From Pediococcus inopinatus (lineage in GTDB: Bacteria > Bacillota > Bacilli > Lactobacillales > Lactobacillaceae), in the NCBI RefSeq assembly GCF_002982135.1, contig NZ_CP019981.1:868001-932000 (forward strand): a DNA stretch of 64,000 nucleotides, given 5' to 3'. The position numbers and the translations under genes are program-made. Within the stretch, counting starts at the first letter, position 1; each line of letters starts with the position of its first letter. Positions 41,135 to 50,675 of this stretch are shown here, piece after piece. A model generated the notes under the pieces. The model was not told the origin of the DNA and searched no databases. It was given only the letters and a program-made list of their open reading frames with translations.

Positions 41135-42403
41135 TTATTTTAAGAAATAGCGTTGAATGTCATTCCAAGTTACAAGAATCATTAAAAGCATCAGGAGTCC
41201 AAACCCAATCAGAGTGATGATTCCTTCCGTCTCTGGTTTTAGTGGTTTTCGTCTGATCCCTTCGATGAAATTAAGCAAAATTTTACCACCATCCAACGCG
41301 GGAATTGGGATTAAATTAACAATCCCTAAGTTCAGTGATAAATAAGCTAACATTGTTAACACAGAAGTAAAACCTAATTTAGCTGCAGCAGAAGTTTGCG
41401 CATAAATAGCGACTGGACCTCCAAAATCATTCACACTTACTCCATGTGTAATCATATGACCTAGGAGTGCGAAAATCATGGTCGTTAACTTCCAGGTTTC
41501 CGTAAATCCATAAGCAATTCTGGCAGTGATACTTTTGGTCATGGTACTTTCAATCCCGATTTGTCCGGTCTTTGTTCCATTTTGCTTAACCGATTTGGGC
41601 GTAATCTGCAGAGTGATTTTCTTAGAATTTCGTTTGATGGTCATTTTAGTTTTTTTACCAGGACGGCTAGAAACAGCATCCTGTAAATCTGACCAATCTT
41701 TTGTGCTTTTATCATTCACGGAAATAATCCGATCCTGCGATTTTAAACCGGCTTTAGCAGCAACGGAATCCTGAATAACAGTAATCTGATTAGAATTAGT
41801 AGGAACCTGTCCTTGCAAAATACCAACAAGCGCAAACACCACAATCGCCAGAATAAAATTATTCATCGGCCCTGCAAAATTAGTCAAAATTCGTTGCCAT
41901 AATTTGGCTGACTGAAATTGAACATCTTTTGGGGCAATTCTTACCTTTGTGCCATCAGCTTCAATAATTGACGCGTCATGATCAACTTCATAACGTTTGA
42001 GGGTCTCCTCATCGCCATTTTCATAGCCTTCAATCCAAAGCTCCTTTTCTAAATCACTTTCGGTTATTTCAACTGGAATACCATTGAGAAGCGTTGTGTC
42101 ATGACTTGTGTTGATTGTTTCAACTTTGCCATTATCACCAGTGATTAAACTGACTGGCATTCCAGGTTTTAATTCTTCATCTGCATCTTCCAGTCCCGCC
42201 ATACGGACATAACCACCTACCGGCAAAATTCGAATTGTATACGTTGTTGCGTTTTTAGAATATGCATAAATTTTAGGTCCCATTCCGATTGAAAATTCAC
42301 GGACTAAGATCCCAGATTTTTTAGCAAAATAAAAATGACCAAATTCATGAACAATAACCAGAATTCCAAATACAATTATGAATGTAATAATCGTCTGTAT
42401 CAA
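41135..42403 (-). CDS. rseP: Site-2 intramembrane zinc metalloprotease RseP
   Basis: A 422-residue membrane protease of the RseP/RasP type. It cleaves anti-sigma factors and remnant signal peptides within the membrane. HEFGH at residues 19-23 lies in the first membrane segment, a PDZ domain (about residues 200-280, with AAKAGLKSQDRIISVN) follows, and NLIPIPALDGG gives the third zinc ligand. The frame opens with TTG at 42409, but GAGG is too close to it; the TTG at 42403 is spaced seven bases and is preferred. Confidence 0.94.
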   Translation of the reverse strand: MIQTIITFIIVFGILVIVHEFGHFYFAKKSGILVREFSIGMGPKIYAYSKNATTYTIRILPVGGYVRMAGLEDADEELKPGMPVSLITGDNGKVETINTSHDTTLLNGIPVEITESDLEKELWIEGYENGDEETLKRYEVDHDASIIEADGTKVRIAPKDVQFQSAKLWQRILTNFAGPMNNFILAIVVFALVGILQGQVPTNSNQITVIQDSVAAKAGLKSQDRIISVNDKSTKDWSDLQDAVSSRPGKKTKMTIKRNSKKITLQITPKSVKQNGTKTGQIGIESTMTKSITARIAYGFTETWKLTTMIFALLGHMITHGVSVNDFGGPVAIYAQTSAAAKLGFTSVLTMLAYLSLNLGIVNLIPIPALDGGKILLNFIEGIRRKPLKPETEGIITLIGFGLLMLLMILVTWNDIQRYFLK

Positions 42404-42420
42404 TGGCAAACCTCACTTAA

Positions 42421-43206
42421 TTAGATTAATCCAAAAAGATGGACAATAGGTAAAACTAACAACATACTGTCAAACCGGTCAAAAATACCACCATGACCGG
42501 GAAGGATATTTCCAGAATCTTTTACTGAGAAGTATCGTTTCAGAGCCGATTCAATTAAATCACCGAATTGACCTGTGATTGAAAAGATTAATGTCAACAA
42601 GATCATCACAATGAAATTATATTGGGTTGGGAAAAAGGCCAAGAAAATTGTCCCAATGACCGTGGCAACGATTGTACCACCAATGGAACCTTCCCAAGTT
42701 TTGTTGGGACTAATTGCAGGTGCTAACTTATGCTTTCCAAACCGTTTGCCAAGCATATATGCGCCACTATCTGTAGACCAAATCACAAACAGAATGTATA
42801 GCAGCATTGAAAGCCCCACACCTCTTGCAGCAATGAAATAATTAAATCCAAATCCTATGTACGCGACTGCAAGAGTGATTGCACCAGCGTCATCGAAAGA
42901 AAAGCGATTACGACTGAATACAGTTCTAATCAGAAGCCCAAGGACGCACAAAAAGAAAATAAAAGTTTGATCAATTTGGGGTGGCAACCAACCAAACCAG
43001 GATAGTGGTGCAATGAGTGAAAAGACACCAATATCTGCAATAATTGCTTCCGGCGAAACCAAAAGTAACTTTTTCATCATCAAGACTTCGTTCACAGCGA
43101 TCAGTCCAAGCACAATTCCGGCAATATCAATTAACCATTTTCCATAGACAATCACTGGAATGAAGATAATCAATGCAATAACAGCTGTTGTAACTCGTTG
43201 TTTCAT
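42421..43206 (-). CDS. cdsA: Phosphatidate cytidylyltransferase
   Basis: A 261-residue membrane enzyme with about seven or eight hydrophobic segments. It makes CDP-diacylglycerol from CTP and phosphatidic acid, the branch point of phospholipid synthesis. The CdsA signature is visible near the C-terminus as ALKRYFSVKDSGNILPGHGGIFDRFDS, with the earlier SPNKTWEGSIGG. The start follows AGGGAG. It is between uppS and rseP in a conserved block. Confidence 0.95.
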   Translation of the reverse strand: MKQRVTTAVIALIIFIPVIVYGKWLIDIAGIVLGLIAVNEVLMMKKLLLVSPEAIIADIGVFSLIAPLSWFGWLPPQIDQTFIFFLCVLGLLIRTVFSRNRFSFDDAGAITLAVAYIGFGFNYFIAARGVGLSMLLYILFVIWSTDSGAYMLGKRFGKHKLAPAISPNKTWEGSIGGTIVATVIGTIFLAFFPTQYNFIVMILLTLIFSITGQFGDLIESALKRYFSVKDSGNILPGHGGIFDRFDSMLLVLPIVHLFGLI

Positions 43207-43219
43207 AATTCAAACTCCC

Positions 43220-43990
43220 TTATTTTAGGCCGCCAAAACGACGGTTTCTTTGTTGGTATTGGTAAATACAATCTTTAAGTGTCTGATCAGAAAAATCTGG
43301 CCAAAGGACATCCGTAAACACTAATTCACTATAGGCAATTTGCCAAAGCAAAAAATTAGATATCCGTTCTTCCCCACTTGTGCGAATTAATAAATCCGGA
43401 TCCGCATTGGGTTTCAGCGAAGCAGTCATTAAGTTTTCGTCAATCGTTTCATCGGTGATCTCATCCGAATTCAGTTTATGATCTGAAACTTGCTGTGCAA
43501 TTTTTCTGACCGCCGTTACTAACTCTGCACGTCCACCATAATTCAACGCGAAGTTTAAAACCATGCCAGTGCATTGTGCAGTGTTGGCAATTGCATTTTT
43601 TACAGCCTTCTGAGTGTAATCAGGCAATTGATCAATATACCCCATCACATTAACCCGTACATTAGCTTTGATAAGATCTGGCACAAATGTATCAAAAAAA
43701 TCACCCGGCAGGCGCATTAAAAAGTTTACTTCACTTGAGGGACGTTTCCAATTTTCCGTTGAAAAAGCATATAAAGTTAAGACTTTAACACCTAAATTGT
43801 TAGCACTCATTGTGATTTTTTTTACAGTGTTCATTCCTTCACGATGACCAGCAACTCTTGGTAAATGTCGCTTCTGGGCCCATCTTCCGTTGCCATCCAT
43901 AATAATAGCAACGTGTTCAGGAATGTGCTCATTCAGCTGCTTGGCTGTATCTAACTCTGTACGATTAGTTTTATCAGATTTTGAAAACAC
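43220..43990 (-). CDS. uppS: Undecaprenyl diphosphate synthase
   Basis: A 256-residue cis-prenyltransferase that extends farnesyl diphosphate to the C55 lipid carrier of peptidoglycan and teichoic acids. IIMDGNGRWA holds the catalytic Asp32; GHREGMNTVKK and the C-terminal DLLIRTSGEERISNFLLWQ are typical. The frame extends to 44014, but GGAG is seven bases from the GTG at 43990, giving (M)FSKSDKTNR; a nearby ATG is out of frame. It supplies the carrier used by the TagB/TagF pair elsewhere in the window. Confidence 0.95.
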   Translation of the reverse strand: MFSKSDKTNRTELDTAKQLNEHIPEHVAIIMDGNGRWAQKRHLPRVAGHREGMNTVKKITMSANNLGVKVLTLYAFSTENWKRPSSEVNFLMRLPGDFFDTFVPDLIKANVRVNVMGYIDQLPDYTQKAVKNAIANTAQCTGMVLNFALNYGGRAELVTAVRKIAQQVSDHKLNSDEITDETIDENLMTASLKPNADPDLLIRTSGEERISNFLLWQIAYSELVFTDVLWPDFSDQTLKDCIYQYQQRNRRFGGLK

Positions 43991-44116
43991 ATTATCACTC
44001 CAATTTATATACATACATAAACTCTATTTTAGCAGAAAACTCGTAAAGTTGATATTCTAGTAAATAAAAATTCGCAATAAAATATAAGTATCGTGCAAAT
44101 CATCGCTTACTTGAAT

Positions 44117-44160
44117 AAAAAAAACGTAAACAGCACTGATTATCAGGCTCTTTGCGTTTT
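44117..44160 (-). terminator. Terminator after frr
   Basis: AAAACG, AAA, AGC and TGA segments pair with TCA, GCT, TTT and CGTTTT across small mismatches, with eight T residues on the minus strand. It separates pyrH-frr from uppS; no uppS promoter was clear in the remaining 120 bases. Confidence 0.75.
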
Positions 44161-44180
44161 AAATATATTCACGAACATTT

Positions 44181-44744
44181 TTATTCAGATAAAATCTCTT
44201 TTTCCTTGCTAGCCACAATTTCATCAATTGATTTGATAGCCTTATCTGTAACTTTTTGAGTTTGTGTTTCTAAATCATGAAGTTCATCTTCAGTATAAGT
44301 GTTGGCCTTTTCGCCCTTCTTAAGCTCATCCATGGCATCGCGACGAACATTTCGAACAGCTACTTTCGCACGTTCTCCTTCAGCTTTTACATCTTTCGCT
44401 AATTCTTTTCGACGTTCCTCTGTAAGTTGAGGAATAACTAACCGAATAGCACTCCCATCATTAGAAGGGTTGATACCCAAATCAGAAATCATAATGGCTT
44501 GTTCCAAATTTTTCAAAGCCGTTTTATCGTATGGGGTGACCATAATAACACGAGCTTCTGGAATTGTGATCGATGCCATTTGATTGATTGGTGTAGGTGA
44601 TCCATAGTAATCAACCATAATTCGATCTAATAAGCTGGCGTTTGCCCGACCCGCACGAATATTTCCTAGCTCATGTCCCAGTGACTGTTCTGCTTTTTCC
44701 ATTCGATCCTGTGCTTTTTTTATAATTGTATTTTCAGCTGCCAT
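44181..44744 (-). CDS. frr: Ribosome recycling factor
   Basis: A 187-residue RRF that splits post-termination ribosomes with EF-G. Typical stretches are [30 protein letters not shown] and the hinge region after [13 protein letters not shown]. Normal length is 185. It starts one base after the pyrH stop, so the two are likely coupled. Confidence 0.97.
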   Translation of the reverse strand: MAAENTIIKKAQDRMEKAEQSLGHELGNIRAGRANASLLDRIMVDYYGSPTPINQMASITIPEARVIMVTPYDKTALKNLEQAIMISDLGINPSNDGSAIRLVIPQLTEERRKELAKDVKAEGERAKVAVRNVRRDAMDELKKGEKANTYTEDELHDLETQTQKVTDKAIKSIDEIVASKEKEILSE

Positions 44745-44745
44745 T

Positions 44746-45468
44746 TTATTTTCCCCTCACTGTAGTTCCGATGTTTTGCCCTTCAACAACTTTTTTAATA
44801 TTACCCGGTTGATTCAAATTGAAAACGACGAGTGGAATATTATTTTCCATAGACAATGAGCTCGCCGTTGTATCCATAACCTTCAAGCCCTTGTCAATAA
44901 TATCCAAATGCGTTAATTCTTCATACTTAACTGCCGAGGAATCGATATTAGGATCAGCCGAATAAATTCCATCAACACCGTTTTTAGCCATCAAGATTGC
45001 ATCTGCATCAATTTCGGCACCACGTAAAGCGGCTGTTGTATCTGTCGAAAAGTATGGACTGCCTGTTCCAGCTGCAAAAATCACAATTCTGTTTTTCTCA
45101 AGATGCCGAACAGCTTTACGACGAATGTAAGGTTCTGCAATCTGACGCATTTCAATCGCTGTTTGAACGCGTGTTGGAACCCCTATTGATTCAAGGCTGT
45201 CTTGCAAAGCTAGAGCATTCATAACTGTCGCCAACATACCAATATAATCAGCCTGGACACGCTGCATGCCCATTTGCTCACCAGTTTCGCCACGCCACAT
45301 GTTACCACCACCACAAACAATGGCAATTTGAACACCCATATCATGCACTTCTTTTAATTCCTCAGCTACTGTTTTGATAACAGGCGGATTAATTCCTGAT
45401 CCTTTATCTCCTGCAAGTGCTTCACCGCTAAGCTTCATGATTACCCGTTTATATTTAACTTTTGTCAT
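44746..45468 (-). CDS. pyrH: Uridylate kinase (UMP kinase)
   Basis: A 240-residue bacterial UMP kinase of the amino-acid kinase fold; it makes UDP from UMP with ATP and is normally activated by GTP and inhibited by UTP. The N-terminus [20 protein letters not shown], the [10 protein letters not shown] loop and [18 protein letters not shown] are typical. The frame runs back to 45549, but ATG at 45468 behind GAGGAGG is clearly the start. It is followed at one base by frr. Confidence 0.97.
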   Translation of the reverse strand: MTKVKYKRVIMKLSGEALAGDKGSGINPPVIKTVAEELKEVHDMGVQIAIVCGGGNMWRGETGEQMGMQRVQADYIGMLATVMNALALQDSLESIGVPTRVQTAIEMRQIAEPYIRRKAVRHLEKNRIVIFAAGTGSPYFSTDTTAALRGAEIDADAILMAKNGVDGIYSADPNIDSSAVKYEELTHLDIIDKGLKVMDTTASSLSMENNIPLVVFNLNQPGNIKKVVEGQNIGTTVRGK

Positions 45469-45744
45469 GGTGTTTCCTCCTCGAATTATAATGAACAGTG
45501 TTTCATAGATCTTCATTTTTATTACGGGTGACCATTTTTCCAGCAACATTGAACCGGCTAGTCAAATTGGTTTTCCTCGTACTTCTTCCGTTCTAGTTTA
45601 TCATAAAATAGGGGTGAAGAGCCATCTATCCAGTAATTAAACGAATAAGAATTCATAAAAAGAATGGATGTTTAATTACTTCATAAACTTTAGACATAAT
45701 TTTCCAGTAACCAAAATTATGTTTAATTTTATACCTATTTTGAT
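45469..45744 (-). other. Intergenic region upstream of pyrH
   Basis: With the tsf terminator this makes a gap of about 326 bases. The minus strand holds the pyrH Shine-Dalgarno next to the gene and a TGATAAACT sequence (45602-45594), a possible extended -10 without a clear -35. An ATG near 45697 opens only 14 codons and looks like chance. I see no attenuator. Confidence 0.4.
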
Positions 45745-45773
45745 AAAAAAAGTGCACCGTCTACACGATGCAC
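45745..45773 (-). terminator. Terminator after tsf
   Basis: GTGCA and CGT pair with ACG and TGCAC around a short loop (45752-45773), with seven T residues on the minus strand. It ends the rpsB-tsf operon. Confidence 0.85.
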
Positions 45774-45794
45774 CTCAATTTTGAAAATATTAAA

Positions 45795-46673
45795 TTAGTC
45801 ACCGATTTCCTTTTTTACTTCTTCAGCAAAATCGACTGTTTTCTTTTCAATACCTTCGCCAACTTCATAGCGGATAAATGTTTTCACTTTTCCACCTTTT
45901 GAAGCAACATATTTTGCAACAGTTTGGTCAGGATCCTTAACAAAGTCTTGATCATCTAAACTAATTTCAGCTAAGAATTTATTAAGACGACCTTCAACCA
46001 TCTTAGCGATAATCTTTGCAGGTTTGCCTTCTTCTTCAGCTTCTTTAGATAAAACTTCACGTTCGTGATCCAAAACCTCTGAAGGAACTTGATCACGATT
46101 GACGTATTTAGGATTAATAGCAGCTACATGCATAGCAATATCTTTAGCTGTATCATCATCGGCGCCTTCTAAAACTACTAACGTAGCAATCTTGCCGCCC
46201 ATGTGTAAATATGCACCAAAATGCTCATCATCAGTCTTCTTGATCGTATCAAAACGACGAAGGGTAATTTTTTCGCCAGTCGTTTGGGTTGTTTCGATAA
46301 TGTCATCGTTGACAGTTCCCTTAGTAGTTTTGAGAGCCAAGGCTTCTTCAACTGTTTTAGGGGCACTCAATGCCAACTGTGCGGTAACGCCCTTTACTAA
46401 ATCGATAAATTGATCATTAGAAGCAACAAAGTCAGTTTCTGAATTAACTTCAGCAATTGCGGCCTGATCGTCATGAATTTCAACGTCTGCTAAGCCTTCA
46501 GCAGCCACACGACTACTTTTCTTTTCAGCCTTTGCAATACCTTTTTCACGAAGAAAGTCGATTGCCTTATCCATGTCACCATCGGTTGCAACTAATGCCT
46601 TTTTTGCATCCATCATACCAACGCCGATTTTATCACGTAATTCCTTAACTTGTGATGCAGAAATACTTGCCAT
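45795..46673 (-). CDS. tsf: Elongation factor Ts
   Basis: A 292-residue EF-Ts, the nucleotide exchange factor of EF-Tu. The N-terminal UBA-like part has [19 protein letters not shown] and [13 protein letters not shown]. The core carries the EF-Ts marks VNSETDFVA and [11 protein letters not shown]. The start follows AAGGAGG. It lies 96 bases after rpsB; that gap holds only weak hairpins. Confidence 0.97.
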   Translation of the reverse strand: MASISASQVKELRDKIGVGMMDAKKALVATDGDMDKAIDFLREKGIAKAEKKSSRVAAEGLADVEIHDDQAAIAEVNSETDFVASNDQFIDLVKGVTAQLALSAPKTVEEALALKTTKGTVNDDIIETTQTTGEKITLRRFDTIKKTDDEHFGAYLHMGGKIATLVVLEGADDDTAKDIAMHVAAINPKYVNRDQVPSEVLDHEREVLSKEAEEEGKPAKIIAKMVEGRLNKFLAEISLDDQDFVKDPDQTVAKYVASKGGKVKTFIRYEVGEGIEKKTVDFAEEVKKEIGD

Positions 46674-46769
46674 AATTATGTCCTCCTTAAAAAATTCAGA
46701 ATTTCATTAAAAAGGCCATCTCAATCTCAGGCCAAAAAGGTCGAGACTTACGACAGCCTAAAACAAAAA

Positions 46770-47591
46770 CTATTTTGCAGAATCTGCTCCGCCTTCAACA
46801 GTTTTCTTGAGACTTTCAAGAGAATCTGCAGAAACTTCGCTAGAAGCAGCACTTTCTTTAGCAGGTGCTGCGCTTTCAGCTGCTGATTGGTCAGCAACAT
46901 CTTGGTCTTCGCCTTGACGTCCTTCGATAACAGCATCAGCCATTTTTGAAGTAATCAAACGAACGGCACGAATAGCATCATCATTTGATGGAATAATAAC
47001 ATCAATTTGGTCAGGATCTGTATTCGTATCAACCATAGCAATAATTGGAATGTTCAACTTACGAGCTTCTTTTACCGCGATTTGTTCCTTACGAGGATCA
47101 ACGATAAACATAGCATCTGGAAGATGTGGCATATCTTCAATACCACCTAAGAACTTCTCCAACTTGTCTTTTTGTTTGTTAAGAAGTGAAACTTCCTTCT
47201 TTGGCAAACGTTCGAAAGTACCGTCTTCATTCATCTTTTTAAGATCTTTAAGACGTTTGATACGTGTTTGGATTGTGTTCCAGTTAGTCAAAGTTCCACC
47301 TAACCAACGATGGTTAACATAAAACTGGCCTGCACGAGTTGCTTCTTCTTCAATTGCAGTTTGTGCTTGTTTCTTTGTTCCCACAAACAAAACAACACCA
47401 TTATCAGCTGCAATATCTTTTACAAAATTGTAAGCAGAATCAATCATCTTGACTGTTTTTTGTAAGTCAATGATGTAAATACCGTTACGTTCTGTAAAAA
47501 TGTATGGTTTCATTTTTGGATTCCAACGACGTGTTTGGTGACCAAAATGAACTCCAGATTCGAGCAATTGTTTCATAGAAATTACTGCCAT
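46770..47591 (-). CDS. rpsB: 30S ribosomal protein S2
   Basis: A 273-residue S2 protein. Typical motifs are [24 protein letters not shown] near the N-terminus and [29 protein letters not shown] later on. A tail of about 45 residues after the conserved core is rich in Ala, Ser and Glu and looks disordered; similar tails are common in lactic acid bacteria. The start follows GGAGG. It is transcribed with a leader of about 107 bases and followed by tsf. Confidence 0.97.
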   Translation of the reverse strand: MAVISMKQLLESGVHFGHQTRRWNPKMKPYIFTERNGIYIIDLQKTVKMIDSAYNFVKDIAADNGVVLFVGTKKQAQTAIEEEATRAGQFYVNHRWLGGTLTNWNTIQTRIKRLKDLKKMNEDGTFERLPKKEVSLLNKQKDKLEKFLGGIEDMPHLPDAMFIVDPRKEQIAVKEARKLNIPIIAMVDTNTDPDQIDVIIPSNDDAIRAVRLITSKMADAVIEGRQGEDQDVADQSAAESAAPAKESAASSEVSADSLESLKKTVEGGADSAK

Positions 47592-47698
47592 AATAAAAAT
47601 ACCTCCAATAGTTTTTCCTTCCCAACTTTCAAGCGACTTGAGAACTCAATGAGCACTGGTCAAGTCATCCGATTGGGTGTGAATTTGGTTTAACACCA
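47592..47698 (-). promoter_or_regulatory. Structured leader of rpsB
   Basis: A leader of about 107 bases between the promoter and the rpsB start can fold several short hairpins on the minus strand, for example CAAG/CTTG and GCTGGTGT/ACACC-type pairings. S2 represses its own operon through the leader in E. coli; the same use here is inference. Confidence 0.5.
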
Positions 47699-47704
47699 GC
47701 AATA

Positions 47705-47733
47705 AGTATACCGAAAATATTGTCACACTGCAA
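47705..47733 (-). promoter_or_regulatory. Promoter of rpsB-tsf
   Basis: Minus strand: -35 TTGCAG (47728-47733), 17-base spacer, -10 TATACT (47705-47710). Confidence 0.8.
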
Positions 47734-47783
47734 GTATTACTTTAGAAATTCTGTTTCTGTATAAATAATTGTTAAAAAATAAC

Positions 47784-47814
47784 AAAAAAAGGATTTACAC
47801 GACTGTGTAAATCC
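47784..47814 (-). terminator. Terminator after the D-lactate dehydrogenase gene
   Basis: A perfect 10-bp stem (GGATTTACAC at 47791-47800 with GTGTAAATCC at 47805-47814), 4-base loop and seven T residues on the minus strand. Confidence 0.92.
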
Positions 47815-47837
47815 TCTTCATCTAATCGCTATCTAAA

Positions 47838-48833
47838 TTAATCAAAGCTAACTTCATTATCAGCTTTGCCATTTTCGATAAAGCTCTTGTTATTATTTAA
47901 TGAAATTTGAACCATGTTCTTAACAGCTTTGGTTGTATAGAAAGCTGCATGTGGTGTAATTAAAACGTTGTCACGAGCATAAAGATTGTTGAATGCATCA
48001 TCATTAATCTTTTCACCCTTATGATCAACATCAAAAATTCCAACTTCATTTTCGTAAGTATCAAGTCCGGCACCAGCAACTTTTCCGTTGTCGAGAGCCC
48101 GAATCAATGCATCTGTATCGATGAGTGTGCCACGAGCATAATTGAGAATGTAGACGCCATCTTTCATCTTGCCAAAAGCATCGTCATTTAACATGTGATA
48201 GTTGTCCTTCAAAGCAGGCATATGCAAAGTAATTACGTCTGCTTGTTTGTAGATGTCGTCCAAACTATCTACGTAAATGCCTTCTTTTTCCAATTCAGGA
48301 TTGCGGAAAACATCATAACCAATTACCTTGGCTCCAAAGCCCTTGAAAATATCCATTGCTGCACGACCGATACGACCAGTACCAACAACACCAACGGTTA
48401 ATTCGTTAAGTTCTTGAGCAATATCTGGTGCCCAACGGAAATCGCCTTTAGCCATTTTGTTTTCAAAGCGTGGTAACCGGCGTAACAAAGCCATCAATGC
48501 AGTGACTGATAATTCGGCAATTGCACTTGGTGAATATGCAGGAACGTTAGAAACCTTAATATTGTATTTCTTAACGGATTCAACTGGAACGTTGTCAACG
48601 CCAACATTTCGTAAGGAGAATGCGTGGATTCCAAATTCATCCATCTTCTTAAAGATGCCGTCAGTATAAGGTTTTTGCTGATAAGCAACAACCCCGTCAT
48701 AACCTTTAGCTAGGTCAATATTGTCTTCAGTCAAAAGTTCGGCAACAGCCTTAACCTCAACACTATTATCTTTAACCCATTCATCTAAATATGGTTTTTC
48801 ATCATCACGAATACCATAAGCAATAATTTTCAT
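47838..48833 (-). CDS. D-lactate dehydrogenase (NAD-dependent)
   Basis: A 331-residue D-2-hydroxyacid dehydrogenase that reduces pyruvate to D-lactate with NADH, a main fermentation step in lactic acid bacteria. The NAD-binding GTGRIG motif is near residue 153. The catalytic residues are seen as Arg in NYARGTLID, Glu in DTYENEVG and His in TPHAAFYT. Overall sequence fits the lactobacillus D-LDH type rather than hydroxyisocaproate or vancomycin-resistance enzymes. It is monocistronic, with its own promoter and strong terminator, next to rpsB as also known from Lactiplantibacillus plantarum. Confidence 0.92.
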   Translation of the reverse strand: MKIIAYGIRDDEKPYLDEWVKDNSVEVKAVAELLTEDNIDLAKGYDGVVAYQQKPYTDGIFKKMDEFGIHAFSLRNVGVDNVPVESVKKYNIKVSNVPAYSPSAIAELSVTALMALLRRLPRFENKMAKGDFRWAPDIAQELNELTVGVVGTGRIGRAAMDIFKGFGAKVIGYDVFRNPELEKEGIYVDSLDDIYKQADVITLHMPALKDNYHMLNDDAFGKMKDGVYILNYARGTLIDTDALIRALDNGKVAGAGLDTYENEVGIFDVDHKGEKINDDAFNNLYARDNVLITPHAAFYTTKAVKNMVQISLNNNKSFIENGKADNEVSFD

Positions 48834-48865
48834 TACAAAAATTCCTCCTTAACAAATGTGACTTT

Positions 48866-48871
48866 AGTATA
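48866..48871 (-). promoter_or_regulatory. Probable -10 of the D-lactate dehydrogenase gene
   Basis: Minus-strand TATACT about 33 bases before the ATG; 17 bases upstream is TTTCAT, a weak -35. The gene has a strong GGAGG ribosome site. Confidence 0.55.
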
Positions 48872-48900
48872 ACACTGAAAACAAAATCATGAAAAGACTT

Positions 48901-49188
48901 TCACATTTTTGGAAGTTGCACATCATGCAATTTCAAAAAGACAATTTTTGCTGCCCTAGTTTGATGCTTAAAGTGATATTCAGCACTTAACGCATCGTGT
49001 TTTTTTTCATAGCTTTCAGAATAAATCAGTCGTACAGGTCGCCTACTCTTGACACGTGTATATTTGGCACCTTTTCCTGCATTATGTGTAGCAACCCGTT
49101 GTGCCAAATCTACTGTAAAACCACCATATAACGTACCATCTGCGCAAAAAAGTACATAAAAGAAGAACTCACGCTTTTTCTCCACCAT
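48901..49188 (-). CDS. GIY-YIG nuclease family protein
   Basis: A 95-residue single-domain GIY-YIG protein of the YhbQ/YazA type. The motif is seen as FYVLFCADGTLYGGFTVDLAQRVATHNAG, with the second part reading LYGG in place of the usual YIG/YTG. The conserved Arg follows in AQRVATHN, and the Glu in the RLIYSESYEKKHDA region is kept. Nuclease activity of this subfamily on DNA is assumed from the fold. It overlaps the end of the upstream methyltransferase by 20 bases, which is usual for the yabB-yazA pair. Confidence 0.9.
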   Translation of the reverse strand: MVEKKREFFFYVLFCADGTLYGGFTVDLAQRVATHNAGKGAKYTRVKSRRPVRLIYSESYEKKHDALSAEYHFKHQTRAAKIVFLKLHDVQLPKM

Positions 49189-49930
49189 AAAGCAATCCCT
49201 TCACTTCTGTTGAGTATTCTTTCCCTTCATAAGTATACAATGGTTCCACAAATCGCATACCGCCTGCTCGACCATCTTTTATTGCTTCAATTAAAACCAT
49301 ATTAGCCTCTCCATTTTTCCGTGGATAAACTAGCCGAACTTTTTTTGGTGCTAACCGATATCTTGTCATGACTGACAAAATCTCTGAAAACCGTTCCGGT
49401 CGATGCACGAGGTATAATTTTCCGTTCATTTTTAGCAATCCAGAGGCCACTTCTAAAACTTGGTCCAGTGATGTTTTGATCTCATGCCGCGCTATTGCTA
49501 AATAGGGGTTCGGATTTTTTTTACTCGTTGTTTGGTCTTTGAAATATGGCGGATTGCAAAGCACATAATCAAACGAATCTTTTTCAAATTTATTAAACGT
49601 ATTTGCTAAATCCAGGTTAACCATATGAACCTGGTTTTGCAGACCATTTAGTTGAATACTCCGTTGGCCCATATCAGCAAGCCTCTCTTGCAATTCAATT
49701 TGAAAGATTTGGCCCTTTGTTTTTTGACTGGCAAAAAGCCCAACAGCCCCATTTCCAGCACATAAATCCATAATTTTAATTTTTGAAGATATTTTTAGAT
49801 TTGCAAAATCCGCTAAAAGAACAGCATCTAATGAAAAGGAAAAGACGTCTGGGCTTTGAATAATTTTAATATCTTGACTATAAAGTTGGTCAATTCTTTC
49901 ATTATTATATATTTTTACAGATTCTTTCAT
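49169..49930 (-). CDS. tRNA1(Val) A37 N6-methyltransferase-like protein
   Basis: A 253-residue class I methyltransferase of the YabB/TrmN6 type. The N-terminus reads NERIDQLYSQDIKIIQSPDVFSFSLDAVLL; the SAM-binding motif is IMDLCAGNGAVGLFAS near residue 55; the catalytic motif is CNPPYF near residue 125, typical for adenine N6 methylation. The E. coli relative modifies A37 of tRNA-Val; the target here is inferred. The start follows AAGGGG. It is co-transcribed with the GIY-YIG gene. Confidence 0.88.
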   Translation of the reverse strand: MKESVKIYNNERIDQLYSQDIKIIQSPDVFSFSLDAVLLADFANLKISSKIKIMDLCAGNGAVGLFASQKTKGQIFQIELQERLADMGQRSIQLNGLQNQVHMVNLDLANTFNKFEKDSFDYVLCNPPYFKDQTTSKKNPNPYLAIARHEIKTSLDQVLEVASGLLKMNGKLYLVHRPERFSEILSVMTRYRLAPKKVRLVYPRKNGEANMVLIEAIKDGRAGGMRFVEPLYTYEGKEYSTEVKGLLYGGEKA

Positions 49931-50013
49931 TTTTCCCCTTCATCATCACTTGCAACAATCTCTTTTTTTGGTCATACTAAACTTATAAATTAGCATGATA
50001 GGAGAATCGTACA

Positions 50014-50637
50014 GTGCTTTATTCATTTTTAAGAATTTTAATCCGAATATTATTATACATTATCAATGGTCGTCCTCGTTACTTAAACCGAAAGAATCTT
50101 CCAAAAGGTTCGTACATCTTAGTTGGTCCTCACCGCACTTGGTTTGATCCAATTCTATTTGCATTAGCGGCTAGCCCTAAGAAGTTTTCGTTCATGGCTA
50201 AAGAAGAACTATTCAAGAATCCAATTATTCGTTGGATTTTGGTTAAATGTTACGCTTTTTCTGTAAATCGGAAAAATCCGGGTCCTTCTGCTATTAAAAC
50301 ACCAGTAAAAATTTTGCGTCAAGGAGAACTTTCAACCATTATTTTTCCCTCTGGTTCGCGTCATTCCCAACATTTAAAAGGAGGCGCTGTTGTCATCGCA
50401 AAAATGGCAAATGTGCCACTTATCCCAACTGTGTATCAGGGACCATTATCTTTTAAAGCACTTTTTTCTCGAAAAAAAATTACCGTTGCGTTTGGTGAAC
50501 CGATTTTAATTGATCGTAAACAACGAATGGACGATGCTGGTAGAGATGCACTTGACCAGCAATTACAAAGCGCCTTTGATCATTTAGACAAAGAAGTTGA
50601 CCCTAACTTCCATTATATCGATATTTCAAAAAAATAA
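50014..50637 (+). CDS. plsC: 1-acyl-sn-glycerol-3-phosphate acyltransferase
   Basis: A 207-residue acyltransferase that makes phosphatidic acid from lysophosphatidic acid at the membrane. The N-terminus is hydrophobic (residues 3-17). The catalytic HRTWFD motif (HX4D) is at about residue 45. The second family motif, usually FPEGTRS, reads FPSGSRH here, with Ser for Glu. The start is GTG at 50014 behind GGAG. It is a single plus-strand gene between minus-strand neighbours. Confidence 0.88.
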   Translation: MLYSFLRILIRILLYIINGRPRYLNRKNLPKGSYILVGPHRTWFDPILFALAASPKKFSFMAKEELFKNPIIRWILVKCYAFSVNRKNPGPSAIKTPVKILRQGELSTIIFPSGSRHSQHLKGGAVVIAKMANVPLIPTVYQGPLSFKALFSRKKITVAFGEPILIDRKQRMDDAGRDALDQQLQSAFDHLDKEVDPNFHYIDISKK

Positions 50638-50675
50638 AGCCGAAAACTAGCAATGCTAGTTTTCAGCTTTTTTTA
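50636..50675. terminator. Bidirectional terminator, plsC/ABC exporter
   Basis: A stem with AAGC, GAAAACTAGC and the matching GCTAGTTTTC, GCTT, and a 3-base loop, followed by seven T residues on the plus strand. It contains the end of plsC and overlaps the stop codon of the converging ABC gene. Confidence 0.85.

Noticed and set aside
45600..45710. A 14-codon leader peptide upstream of pyrH
   Set aside because: Weak ribosome site, no attenuator-type hairpin after it and no conserved sequence sense.
46674..46769. Attenuator between rpsB and tsf
   Set aside because: The GGCC/GGCC and AGG/CCT pairings are too short and interrupted for a convincing terminator.
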